Source: Myxocyprinus asiaticus
Taxonomy: Eukaryota; Chordata; Actinopteri; Cypriniformes; Catostomidae
Direction of reading: 5' to 3'
DNA length: 64,000 nt
NCBI RefSeq assembly: GCF_019703515.2
Contig: NC_059347.1
Span: forward strand, 23,055,501 to 23,119,500
A program made the position numbers and the translations under genes. Below the pieces are notes generated by a model, which was given only the letters and a program-made list of their open reading frames with translations, made no database searches and was not told the origin of the DNA. Of this stretch, positions 30,270-42,560 are shown one piece after another (the stretch's first letter is position 1; every line of letters begins with the position of its first letter).

Positions 30270-32305
30270 GTAATGGCTGCTGCTCTTGTGTGTCGAGATG
30301 TGCCCCCTCCTTTCTGTTACACTCTGTGGCAGTCTGCCTGTCTTGTCCCACCGTGTACTGCCGTAATGAATGTGAATATGTGTTTTGTTATGAGGTTTTT
30401 TGTTGTGTAGATGTTGGTGTCTGTGTATGACTTTTAAATTGTGTCACTCTTCAAGCTATTAATTCCCAGCTTGCAGCCTTTTCTCAAATTTTGGTGAAGA
30501 AAGTGCATTTCCACTGAGAGCCTCCTAAAGAAGCACGGTTCCATTAAATGAAAAATGTATCTTAGTTCAGTGTTAGGAGAAAATGAGGTGTCTGCATTTT
30601 TCAGAACTGAGTGGACATCAGAATATGACATGTGTCATACTGTGTCAGAAAGTGATTTAGAGGTTACTGAGGGTATGCTGCAGTATAACATGATTTTGAG
30701 TTTTAGTTTTCTAGGATTTTAAAAAGATATCTCAAACCAGAAGCAAAGTTTGCTGCTCCAAATGAACCAAATAAATAAGCAACCGAACCCATGACCTTAG
30801 TGTTGCTAGTGCTTTGCTATACCAGTTGAGGTACTGTGAAAAATAATAAATAAATAAAAAATAAAATAAAACAAATGGCAGACACTGGGCTCCCTGAAAT
30901 AGTCCTTATTTAATTACATTTAAATCAAATTGAATTAAATCAAGACCTTTTGAATAAGAATGGAATCAAATCTGTAAATCGGTGTTGTTGCTCATTTTTT
31001 ATATTACATGTATACATCTTCCAGCCTGTTTTATCCAAAGCAACTTTGTGAATTAGAACTAAATTCGAATATGGAATTTAGTGCTGATAATTGTTCTTCC
31101 ACTGCCCAGATTCTGTAGATTCTGCATGGTAATGGAACAGCAAGTCAGTAGAACATTAACCTATTTCTATATGCATGGCGAATCACCCCCCAAGTCCAGC
31201 TTGGAGAGTGTCCAGATGTTAGTGTTTCCTTCACAGTGGGGTGGAACCTCTGAGAGCATCTCTTTTATGTTCAGTAACTCAATGATGGAGCACCTGCCCT
31301 CGTGGCCGAGCGGAGGTCCACAAGAGGAATAAAAGAAGGCTAGGTGAAGGACGGAGGGTGAAATTTTCTTGCGCTTTAGAAAAACGAAGATTCAAAGATT
31401 TTGTTTGATGATTATCCCTATCCACTGCCTTCAAATTCTTCTCCAAATTCTGGTCCATAAATCGGGAATTGTTACTTAGTGATAATTGGGGTTTGTTCTG
31501 TATGTCTGTCACCTGATTTCATACATTTAGGTCCACCTTCCACATTCTCTTGGAGACATTAATATTTATGCATTGAGTCAGTTTTTTAGACCTCAGTTGA
31601 AATGGAAAGGGCTACTTGCACCATTTCACACATTCACAACAGCTCCATTTCCATCACTCGCTTTGTTACATATATCTAACAGAGGGCAAGTGACCTGACT
31701 GCCTGCTTTTAAAGAAGTTTGATTTGTGTATGTTTGTGTTTACTTAGCTATACTATAAGACAATACAAAAAGTGCCTTTATAAGGCAGTATATTGTTTGT
31801 TTCCAAATTATTAAACGTTCTGTAAGCTTATCATTTGCCTTCAGTCCACAGCAATCCATTTTGCAATTGAATTTGTCAATCTTTCCGAGATAGATTCAAT
31901 ATAAGGGCTTTCTAAGGACGTGCCAGTGTACTCATTGGAGTGTCTCACTTCAATGAGTACACATCATAAAGACCATGTTTTTACATCATGTGTCAAGTTA
32001 AACATAGTTCGAGACTTAGAAAAACATGTCTCGAGATCCCTGCATTTAGAATTGTACTCTTGTCCAGCTGTGTTTGAACACAAGAACATGTTTCCATCTT
32101 AGCTGTGTGCTGCCTATACAGCTGGAGTTTCGCTTACTGCCCCCTGCTGAAAACAGGTGGTACTTTAAGCTGTTATTGCTCCGATGGTATAGGAATATTC
32201 CTTATTACGGTCTGGGGACATAATTATTTGCTTAATTTTTTAATGTGTTATTTTTTATAGAATTAATCACACTGAATTAACATGTTAAATCACCATATTG
32301 ATATA
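30270..32305. other. Non-coding DNA downstream of exon 7
   Basis: Probably intron of the same gene. A tRNA-like stretch lies at 30777-30840. No exon with matching phase (one leading base, then open frame) was convincing. Confidence 0.4.
30777..30840 (-). mobile_element. tRNA-like SINE head fragment
   Basis: On the minus strand the sequence reads CTCAACTGGTATAGCAAAGC (A-box-like) and later GGTCATGGGTTCGGTTGC (B-box-like), in the order and near the spacing of a tRNA gene. It lacks a full acceptor stem and is degenerate, so a SINE head is more likely than a working tRNA gene. An AAATAAATAAAATAA-type A-rich tract follows at higher coordinates. Confidence 0.55.
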
Positions 32306-32954
32306 CACTGATCAGCCACAACATTAAAACCACCTGCATAATATTGTGTTGGTTCCCTTCGTGCCGCCAAAATAATGGCAACCCGCATCTCAGAATAGCA
32401 TTATAAGATGATATTCTTCTCACCACAATTGTACAGAGTGGTTATCTGAGTTACCGTAGACTTTGTTAGTTCGAATCAGTCTGGCCATTCTCTGTTGTCC
32501 TGTCTCATCAGCAAGGCATTTCCATCCACAGAACTGTCCCTCAATGTATGATTTTTGTTTTTGTCACAATTCTGAGTAAATTCTAGAGTTAGAATTAAGC
32601 CAGCCGGGCTGGTTTGAGTATTTCTGTAACTGCTGATCTCCTGGGATTTTCACGCACAACATCCTCTAGAATTTACTCAGAATGGTGCCAAAAAAACAAC
32701 AAAAAAAAAACATCCAGTGAGTGGCAGTTCTGTGGATGGAAATGCCTTCTTGATGAGAGAGGTCAACAGAGAATGGCCAGAATGGTTCGAACTGACAAAG
32801 TCTACGGTAACTCAGATAACCGCTCTGCACAATTGTGGTGAGAAGAATATCATCTCAGAATGCTATTTTGAGATTCGGGTTGGCGCTGTTTGGCGGCACG
32901 ATGGGGACCCACACAATATTAGGCAGGTGGTTTTAATGTTGTGGCTGATCACTG
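32306..32954. mobile_element. Palindromic Tc1/mariner-derived element, copy 2 (uninterrupted, 649 bp)
   Basis: TA flanks at 32304-32305 and 32955-32956. The left end CACTGATCAGCCACAACATT and the right end ...GTTGTGGCTGATCACTG are inverse. The two arms (about 32306-32591 and 32668-32954) are inverted copies of each other along nearly their whole length, including 'gttaccgtagactttgttag' and its partner 'actgacaaagtctacggtaa'. Only a short spacer separates them. No transposase is encoded. Its terminal 45 bp match the right end of the DD36E element at 11928. Confidence 0.9.
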
Positions 32955-32956
32955 TA

Positions 32957-34418
32957 TATATTCAGTTGTTTTAAGGTATTTAAAGATAAGTTTTTGATAT
33001 GTCCTCATTTAGACAGCTAAGTAAACATCTGTCTGTATAGGTGGATTTACTATGTATAATGTGGAGCTAGATAAATCTGACAAAAGTTCCAAGGTAAAAA
33101 TAATTCATAAAGTAGATGTTTTTATTTTTTATTTTTTTTTTTTTTTAATGAGTAGAAGTCTATCATATGTTCTCATTTAGATAGCTAGCTAAATGTGGGT
33201 GTGTATGTATGTGTGTGTATGCAACTTATTGCTGTGTTTGAAACAGATACTGTCACTCACCTTGTCTCATTGGCATAACCTGTGGATTATAAACACAAAT
33301 ACAGAGAGAGGACATATATGCCATGACATAAGGTCTAATATATGAGAAAATAAGCAGTATTAGGTCATGTATTGACTGCTAGACACTGGAGTTCCTCTCT
33401 GTAGACTGAGGATGTATGTAGGTCTTCTATATGCAGATATGCAGTGATCTGACTTACTAAAAGAGTGAGAGATGGATGTTTTCATTCAAGCATATTTATC
33501 TCTCAAATCTGTCTCATTTCAGTCTTTTCTGATGTTGTTTTAATGGACTGAGATTATGAAACATTAGTAGTACATATTTTGGTGGCCCCTTGAGAGTTGC
33601 GTTCATCTGGTTATATATGATTGAGATGTGTGCCGTAATGTGGCTTCCGCTCTCTCGATTGTCTTGCTCAGAACGAGAGAGCATGTGTGTGTGTGAGAGA
33701 GAGATTTACACAGGTGTGGGTGTCCTTTATTGTCACCTGTCATTTGCCTGTCTGTGGCAGCAGTATCATAAATCATTCTCAAATGGAGCTTTTCAGCAGA
33801 AAGCGTCTGATTAATGCTCCTGTTCTTCCTCAGACTTGCACCTAACACACAGAAAGGCTGCTACAGCAAACTTCCAGACATGACCTAACAACTTTTTGCC
33901 AGAGTTACGGTGTTTGATGCTGGAAAGAAAAATAGAAAAAAAAAAAAAAAAATTTAATCAGTGGTTCAACAATCTATGTTAGCATTCTCATAGAGATTTG
34001 CTTTCTCTATTGTATTTTGGCATTAGATACTATAATGCAAAACTTTGCTGCATTCCAGTTAAAGTCAGATATGGGATATTCCTACTTGATATCTCCGGAT
34101 CCTGACCATATATATCATACTGTGGTACAGTGGTCGGAAAATGTCATATAAAGAACCAAAGTAGCAATCTTAGCATTTATTTTGCATGTGTACAGTTATC
34201 AAAAGAAAAGATAATGTACTGTACACACTTGTCAAACATTTGCTAAACAGGTTTTATTTCATGCAACAAAACTTTCACACATTTGCCAAGTGAATGCTAT
34301 TGTTAGCCCTTTACAACAACTTGGTGCTGCTGTAGACATCATTTTCAGGACATCAGGCATATGCATCTCGGAGTCGTGGTTGAGCATTTCTGCTTTAGTT
34401 TCTAAGTTGGAAATCTGG
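32957..34418. other. Non-coding DNA, no gene recognised
   Basis: Contains a T-run near 33131-33147, an A-run near 33937-33951 and short GT runs. The frames near 33590-33848 are driven by a (GT)/(GA) tract. Confidence 0.45.
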
Positions 34419-35122
34419 GCCCGTATTCACAAACATTTTTATCTTACCACTAGGAGTTCTCCAAAGAGTTCCTAGCTAAGAGTTTTTGCTTAAAAGCTAT
34501 TCACAAAACTGCTAAGAGCAAGTTTTATAGGTTTCTGTCATCCTTCAGCAAAATCATCCATCAATTCATCCACATTACAAAGTTTAGCTTTGCCTGTGGC
34601 CAGAGAGCGCAGTTGTCAAAATTTATCTCCGGTGTAATTGGGTTGTTTCGGTTCATTGGAGAGTTAACTGCATCTCTAACTAACTTTGCAATAATGAAAA
34701 CACCGCAATTTGGATAATACCTTTTTTAAAGGTCTATGTCAACATTATAATGTTTATAATATTGTTATAATGTTATATTATTAAAATACATCCACTCAAT
34801 TGTGATCCAGGCAATACATTTTTAAAAGGTTGATGTCATAATAATATTCTAATACATTGTTTTTAATGTGGATTGACGACAGAAGGCATGCTTCGGATCA
34901 TTTGTGAGTCACTCTTAGGGATTTAGAAGTCCTCAGGAGGACTTCAAAGCTGTCATGGGTTTAGGAGCTACTTTTAGCATTAAAATGCTTCATGAATTAC
35001 TCTTAGATGACTCTTAGTCCTAAAATTAGGAGTGACACACCCATAATTTTTAAGAGTTGCTCCTAAATTTCCACGTTAGGAGCTACTTTTACCCTTAAGA
35101 TTTTAATTGTGAACACAAGCCT
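34419..35122. mobile_element. Putative MITE with GGCCCGTATTCACAAA-like ends
   Basis: The left end GGGCCCGTATTCACAAAC near 34418 is inversely matched by ATTGTGAACACAAGCC near 35107-35122. Between them the motifs 'aggagttctccaaagagttc', 'ttaggagctacttttag' and 'aggagctacttttaccc' repeat in both orientations. This type of fish repeat is familiar to me, and I would place it near PIF/Harbinger, but I could not fix a target duplication. Confidence 0.55.
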
Positions 35123-37379
35123 TGATTTCAATTAGCATTCTATTGGACTTTTCCAAGTAGAAAATTGAAAATTCTGAATTTCTTAGTTTCTTAGAACATA
35201 TCATTACCACTTGCTTTGGATTGGGACCCTTGTTTGCAGTTATTGTTTTGGATTAAAAGCTTGCCTGGCTTTTAAACCTGAAGTGTGTATTTTTTTTTTC
35301 TTTGTTTTTATGTTAAAATATTTTATTATATCCCATCTTAATATGCAGGGATTACTAAAAGTTAGCCATTTGTAGGTTGATTTCCCTGTAAAGTGTAACA
35401 CTGTGGGTCTGTGGCACTGTCAAAACATTGCTTTATTTCTTTTAGCATCCCAGCCAGCCAACATTGGCATAACCAATGGCATATGTTTGGGATGAGGCTA
35501 TCTGTTTTATCAACCAATGGAAAATCAGAGTAGTATTTGGGAAACCTGTTTGAAAACAATCATTATTTTTGCAATTTGGTGACGGTAGTGGCTCAGAAAT
35601 TGCATAATTCAGCTTTAATTCAGCTATTGGGTGACTGCAGGTTATTTGCTTTGTTATTTGTGTTTCATTTGATCATTTTAACCCATTTCCTCTCACCTGT
35701 GCCACAGCAAGAGTTAAAGAGTAGTCATATTTCATAAGTGAGCCTTTACTTTTCAAACCGTTAAACTCATTTCTTTAATGACTTTCTCCTTTAATTTATT
35801 GTGCCTTAGTTTGACACAGTGCTAGTTTCACCCTTATAAGACCTACTGATGGATAGGTCTTTAAAAATCACCAGATGTGCCTTTCAAAGCTAAAAAATAC
35901 CACAGGACACACTTTTTACAAGCACCCAAACCAATCTCCTGGTCACGGCTTATCTGAAAATATTTGAATCCCATAACAACACCACAGTCACAAACTATGC
36001 AAAATAAGTCTTCTCGGTTTTCTTATATCAAATTGCATGTTGTATTGAAAAGACATGAATTTTCACTATGTAGTACATCGGCTAGGTCAGCTTTTACAGC
36101 CTTGCGCTGTCATTATTCTATCACCCGGAACAAAAGTGAGGGGAGAAATATCTGTTGAAGGAGATGGTAGTTGATGCATGGTGTGGAGTGCTTTAAATTG
36201 CGGTGATAGGCACCACCGTTCACATTAGGCAAATGCCATCTGTTCCAAATGATGGCCATATGGTTAGCTTTCTGTCCCAGGGTAGAAAAACAAACAAATA
36301 AAATTTTTTTTTTTTTAAAAACCAGAATGTAAGTGCTTTTTGAACAGACATGCAGCGACTCGATTGAGGCAGCATTGCAATGTGCAGGAAAGTTTTTGCT
36401 ATCACCACCTTTGTGTTATGAGTAATGTTTTTTTGGTGGTGGGTGAGAGAATCTGTCCTGGCTGAGGAAAGGGGCATTTGTGCTGTGTTACACTTCCTTG
36501 TAAGCCCATCACTTTTGTAACTTTTTATAGATGGGATTTGCCAAAATGTTTGCTGTGAAAACAAACTAGCTCTGTACCAAAACCAAACGAACTGCCTCGC
36601 TGCTGACTGCTTATGTAATGGACACTTTTCACATTTCAAGGTTTGGAATGTTTTTTCACGACTTTCGAAAAGAGGACAAAAACAATAGACAGTGATGATT
36701 ATGGCAGTCAGAAGAGAGAAAGATGCCAAATATACATTCACTCACAAGATAAAGTTTTAAATGTAAGTTCAGGAGGAGCTTCTTCATCTTGGCCTGCTAA
36801 CCATATCCCGATGATATATTAGCAGCTGCTTCCTTCACTGTGGCGACGATTTGTCTGGCATCCCTCCACCTCCCCATCTCCACCTTTATATTTGATAAAC
36901 GCCTTTACCAATTATTTCAAATTGTCTTTTTATTTCCCACTATAGTCCGATAGACCAGGCAGGGGTTGGGGGGATCTCAGAGCTCAAGCTCAGTCCCGTG
37001 CTCGAGCCCCTCCGCTTTGGAAAGCACACCAAATATGTTTACGTAACCAGGACTATATGAACAAGCGAACTCGTGAAATGACGTTTCATCACACCCATAG
37101 TAAAAACACTCAGTCAGTGAAGCTGACAATTAGGGCAAAACAAATAGGGTTGCAAATTTCAGAAATATCCTTGATCGAGAGTTGTTAACAGTAATGAATA
37201 ATACATCAAGCATATTGATTCAGTCACAGGCTAAAAGGTGTTTATTTGTATGTACAAGCACCCAGAGTAACATATGCGATAAAGATATGTGGATTTGTTG
37301 TGTTATTTTCCTTTAACAAACAAATATATTAACAGTAACTTAAAGAGACCAAACTATAATGTGATATGATGCGTAGATC
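35123..37379. other. Non-coding DNA, no gene recognised
   Basis: The 173-codon minus-strand frame at 36220-36741 has no domain, ends in a poly-Lys made by a T-run, and shows no splice context. The rest is single-copy-looking AT-rich sequence. Confidence 0.45.
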
Positions 37380-37800
37380 TTGAGGTAATCTTCACCAAAG
37401 TTTTTCTTGCAAGTCAGTCCACTCTCGGCCATCTTTGGAACGCTCTCGGGAGGCTATTTCTAGTCATGCCAGTGCAGCTCCTATCGACTTTTCGGTTGGT
37501 CAAGATTACGATCAAAGAACAGCAATAAAATCTGATAATATTGGAATCATAAATTGTGCTAATTTACCTCATATTACACTAAAACACACAATTTTACTGG
37601 CTTATATAGCTAATGTGCATTCGCGTTGGCGAGTTGATTGACAGGCAATGTCTGTATCTAAAAGATGATTGGCTCTTTTACTTGTAAGGTGGGACTTCCT
37701 TTCTACATCCATTGGCTGTTGGGTGCTAGAGCTTCTTCTTTCTCCCATTCATTAAAATAGAAGTGGCCCATCTCTGCTAAATAGTCTCTGTCTTCACTGA
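37380..37800. repeat. Dispersed repeat, copy 2
   Basis: Aligns to 12120-12545 in the same orientation, with an internal deletion around 37493 where the 'acttgaatggggaaacacag' part of copy 1 is missing. Ends 'ctgctaaatagtctctgtc'. Confidence 0.8.
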
Positions 37801-38107
37801 GCAGAGCAGACAAAGGGAAGTCAGCTCACTAGGTTTGGAATGGCAATTGTGTGGCACATCATTGCAAGGGGCCCTTTAAATTTCACAAAAAAGTGCTCTC
37901 CTTCATGTTTTCTTGACTGACTGATTGACTGACTGTGGAAAATATTAATTGTATCTCTCCATCATTTTGCTTTTGTTTTGGAGGCTAGTGTTGGAAATTA
38001 GGAGACACAATGAGGTTTTGTTTAGCATGAGGCAGGCGTAGAGCTCCTGGTGTCGTGAGTTTATACTCTGCATGTGTGTGTGTGCACGCATGCACATGTG
38101 TGTGTGT

Positions 38108-38179
<72 letters not shown>

Positions 38180-39920
38180 CAGTGGGTGAATCACTGAAGC
38201 CTGGGAGAAGGCCGTGGCCCCACCTCACATGGCAGAGACGAGCTGAAAGTCTCATTAATCAAACTCCGAGTCACAGATGTGATGGCTTCCACACAAACTG
38301 CCAGCAGACTGTGAAAGTCACATCCAACAGAGTCAACTGTCAAGCAGCTAGGCCCACCATCTCCAACCAGCCCAGCTCATTCCACATTCTTTTCCTCTAA
38401 AAATTATCTTCCATCCCTGTATTATTTCCTGCCTCTCGCTCTACTACCACTTTTAATGACGAGTTAGAGTCTCCGCTTAACACTAAAGTTTAAATTAGAA
38501 GGCAACATATTTATCATCTGAATGCAGTGTTTAGCACAGTTCAGATGCTCTGCTTGAATATGTGGCATGCTGCATTTAAATATCTAAATTTCAATTTTGT
38601 TAAAATGTATTGTACATAACATGCTTTTTTTTCTCTCTCTCTCTTTTTTTTTTTTTTGGTCTTCTGCCTTTCTTTCTTTTTATTTATTTGGCTTTGTTTT
38701 GAACTTGCTGGACATATAGCTAATTACCTACCAACTAAACTACCCAAAGTCTTTTAGAAATTACTCAGACATCCCCTGCTTATCTGTTACTGTTATTCCA
38801 GCTTTGTAGGTATTCAGTTTATTTTTCATTTGGCCTGTCAATATTGTTTTGCAACACCCTTGATTATGCCACACTCTTTAACTCAATTCAAACCCCTCTC
38901 TCTCTCTTGCTTAGCGAAGTACCATTATCTCCCATAATCTATGATCCTAATATACAGCCATCGCAACCAGCTCAATCACACTCAGTGCATAGATCTTTAA
39001 TCAGACACCCACTGCCATCTCCACATTGTGATTGACAAAGCCACACTGCTAGCCTGAGTGGAGGAAAATAATAATAAAATAAATAAACTGTGTGGTCCCT
39101 GGATGGAAGAAGGCCAGTGACAGGCTTCCACGCTGGGGGCCCAGTGTCACCATACTGGCAGTCTCATCACACTGCCACCAGAACACAGCCATTTGCATCC
39201 AGGCCAGAGACAGATAATTAGAAGGATTCCTGCCTGTCAGCATTAATCTGGGCAGCGGTGAAACGCTCTGACAAGGAAATTGAGATGGAGAGCTTTAGCT
39301 GGGGTGGATGGAAAAGGAGAGTGTGGTTTGGTAGAGGCAATCATTGCTCTTTACAAATAAAAGTGATAATATTAGTGACACATTACAGTAATTTATTTGA
39401 AGTGAACTGAATGCTGATTAGGAATGTCTGCATTTTGTAGAACTGACTTGTTATAAAGATGTTATTACATGCATTTAAACAATTTATAATACAAATATTA
39501 CAAATATTTCAAAATGTTATTTATCTTGCATGGCTCATTGTTTTTTAAAATTCTTCTTGCTTTTAAAAATGAGCAATAAGTCTAGTCCTTGCCTAATCCT
39601 AATTTAGCCTGTGCACAGCCACTGCTAACTGTGTCAATTTTTGAACTATCCAACCACAATGGAACCTTCATTGTTAATTGTTTTGAGAAGTTTGAAGTGT
39701 GTAGTCAATTTCCAGCATGTGTGCTAAAAAGATCTTTCATGGCTATGGTTTTATAAAAAATGTTGGTCTTGACACAAATTTGTATTTCATTCAGATTTAT
39801 ATAATAAAATGGCTGTATGTTTTAGCAGTACAGTATTTTCTTTAGTTAGTTTATTACTTAGTATATCCATACTTTGTGAATATATAAACAGATACAGCAC
39901 CAGGAGCTTGTAAATACACT
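37801..39920. other. Non-coding DNA with one long TG repeat
   Basis: Besides the TG tract at 38107-38178, nothing coding is visible. The stretch 39030-39320 is free of obvious repeats, relatively GC-rich, and could be conserved noncoding DNA. Confidence 0.4.
38107..38178. repeat. (TG)n microsatellite
   Basis: About 36 uninterrupted TG units, preceded by imperfect TG/CA-rich sequence from 38075. The Cys/Val and His/Thr frames here are artefacts. Confidence 0.97.
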
Positions 39921-39923
39921 GAA

Positions 39924-40100
39924 AGGACTAGTTCACCCAAAAATGAAAATGTTGTCATCATAACTGGGGATTTCAAGTTCCAAAAAAAAAAAAAAAAAAA
40001 AAGCACCATAAAAGTAGTCTTTAAAAAAACTCAGAAACACGTGCATATCTTCTGAAGCCAACAATAACTTTTTTGTTGTTGAGGAAAAGACCGAAATCAG
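39924..40100. repeat. Fish dispersed hairpin repeat, partial copy
   Basis: Starts AAAGGACTAGTTCACCCAAA, the known opening of this repeat family in the window, and soon runs into a 21-base A tract at about 39981-40001. Confidence 0.65.
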
Positions 40101-40384
40101 CTATGTCAGCACTGTAAAATATTCCAAAAATATAAAAAAATAAACAAAAAATGTAATATATATATATATTTTTTGTCTAATACCTATCTAATCAAATGAT
40201 CCTCTTAAGCGCACACTCCAAAAAAATCCTATTTTTAGGCATTTCAATTTCATAACAAATTTCCATGAACGAAATTAAATGTACTAAGTGCATGACATTT
40301 TATCCATTTATCAAGCACAATAATGTTCAAGACAATTATCTTCTTAAACAAAACATTGCAAAAGATAGTAAACCATTGTACTCA

Positions 40385-42560
40385 CAATTAGAACAACCGA
40401 ATGCTGGTTTTAAATCTCTTGAGGACCGCATCTCTCCGCTCGTGCTTGCACTTTTCAGTTAAATCCTTTTCAAAGGTCAGCAGTACCAACTGGGTTTTGT
40501 GAGTGTGGAGCATCGCCCTTTGGTGATCTGAGAAAATGTTCTTTAAAGTTGAAAAATAATTCTCACACATCGCCGTAGAGGCACCGAAAGTTAAAGCACA
40601 TTTCAGTGCAACCAACACACTGGGCATCACCTCCAAAGTTTTGCCATACGATGAAAGAAGTCTCTGGGTTGTCCAATTTCCTTCCTCTTTGTTCGTTTGA
40701 GTGCTGATAAAATTCTTTGCCACAACATATTCTGCCTCAACAATGGGGGAAGCAGTTAATTCCATGAGGCATTTAATGGAGTCAGAATCTAGGAAAGTTT
40801 TGTTCTCCGGATCAAAAGCCGCAAGTGCTTTTGCCAGCTTGCTGTTGCGCTCACTGAAGCGTGTCCATCTCTCCAAGTATAGCATCTATTGCGCTATAAT
40901 ACAGTCTCTTTAATTCAGTAATTTTCATCATCCCTGTATCCAATTGTCTCACTGACCACATACATGTCCAGGTGTGCAGTTCTTGTACATCTCCATTTTG
41001 GTGCTTCAGGGGTCATGTCATTATTGGTGGTAGCAGTTGCGGTGTCCCATAACTGAGTGAATCAACAGGTCAGTTTCCTCTCCTTAAATTATCTTATTTG
41101 TGGGGTTGCGTAGTTCAAGGACATTATGGATGAGATGGGTGATGAATATGAAACTGTGTTGGGAGATCTCTCTAAGAAGTCCAACCACCTCCATTCTTAC
41201 CTGTTTAGGCTCGTGTAGTGTTAACCTCTGAGAGTACTATGGTGATATCCTTGTATGACGTCAGAATAACCAATACAGTAGCAAGATGACCTGTCCATCA
41301 TTGGTCAAGTAAGCGCTTTAATCGCTCACCCTTGTAACTGAGAGATACAGTAGGCTTTCTGATGAATTTATACAATGTGCCACAGATGTCAAAGACATCT
41401 TTGACAGCTTGCTCAACTGACAATGTCACTCATGCAACCAGATGAAGCTTGAAACAATGAACATATGGTATTTTTCTGTCCAGCCACTCTTGTAAAACCT
41501 TCTGCACACCACCATGCTTTCCGGACATGAGTAGCGCCATCATAGACCTGGCTTAAAATCTTAGATGGGGACAGGCCATCTTTAGTCAGCGCTGCCAGTA
41601 CTGTGTCAGTCAACGTTTGAGCATCCCCTGCTTCAGCAGTAGCTATTGTTTGCAGCCGTTCGTTTACCTCATACGTTTCTGAGACAAAACAAATGACTAT
41701 CGATATGTTTTCCAATCCTGTTGGATCTTGAGTTCCATCTACATTTATAGTGTACCATGCATCATCTATTAATTTTATGATTTTCTCTGTGAGAATACTG
41801 CTCATAATTCCAGTGGCTTCGTTCTGAATATCATGAGACGTGTACATAGCACTACGTGGGACAGAGTTTATGATGTCAGCTAATACAGTGCCTTTGCTCA
41901 CTGTGTACTCTAATAAAGAGATAAACAGTCCGCAGCCTCCCCCGTCTACATCATCAAAGGCTTCCATCTTTCTCCTTAAAGGTAACTGGTTGCTTACAAG
42001 GAACACAATCACATAGATATGTAGTACCTGTTCCTCTTCAGTTGCTCATTATTTACGAGTGCGGATATTTCTCTGCTGCTGTCCTTGCGCTTCTCTCGCT
42101 CCGTCCACATGGCTTTGCAGGCGAGGTGTTCTTTTGATGTCACATGCCTATGGAATCCCTTTCCCATTTCCCTTGCATGTTTCCAGTTGCTGTACCCAGT
42201 AACTGTGAAAGTGGTGTCAACAGTATTTCCCAAAGAGCAGAACTTACGGCAGAACGCTGCATCACTTAAAACGCTTTACTCCAGCCACTCTCTATTCACA
42301 AACCAAGAGCTGACAAATGAGCGCTTTTTGTCTTGAAACAAACAACAGGGATATTTTGCCAGGATAACTTGGTTTGGCTTGGAGATGCCAAGATCTTCTG
42401 GAGGCCCAACTTTAGATGCAGTACAGTCCGATGCAGTAGAATGGGGGCTGCTCCTATCCCTTTGCTTGTCAAGCTTGACATAACTACTAGTCTCATCAAC
42501 AGTGCTGCAGCTAGCATCTGCCGGTGCACAAGTGCCTGATAACCCTGTCTCTACAGTGGT
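40385..42560 (-). pseudogene. ZMYM1-like hAT transposase (TTF zinc finger, DUF4371), decayed
   Basis: Minus-strand pieces in order: 42529-42009 with VTGYSNWKHAREMGKGFHRH, a TTF-type zinc finger remnant; 42012-41413 with VDGTQDPTGLENISIVICFV and later ILSQVYDGATHVRKAWW, the DUF4371/RNase H-like core; and 40885-40388 with FGASTAMCENYFSTLKNIFS, the hAT dimerisation domain. Stops and frame changes lie at 41000-41400. Such elements encode a cut-and-paste transposase, and related domesticated host genes exist (ZMYM family). The breaks mean this is a dead transposon, not a host gene. I could not find its termini. Confidence 0.85.

Noticed and set aside
30777..30840. A functional tRNA gene
   Set aside because: A- and B-box-like motifs are present but stems do not pair properly and the B box is degenerate; a SINE head is more likely.
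36220..36741. 173-codon minus-strand frame with a hydrophobic start resembling a signal peptide
   Set aside because: Ends over a T-run, no family features, no neighbouring exons; a frame of this length is expected by chance in 64 kb of AT-rich DNA.
37985..38400. His/Thr and Cys/Val repeat proteins
   Set aside because: Translation of the (TG)n microsatellite.
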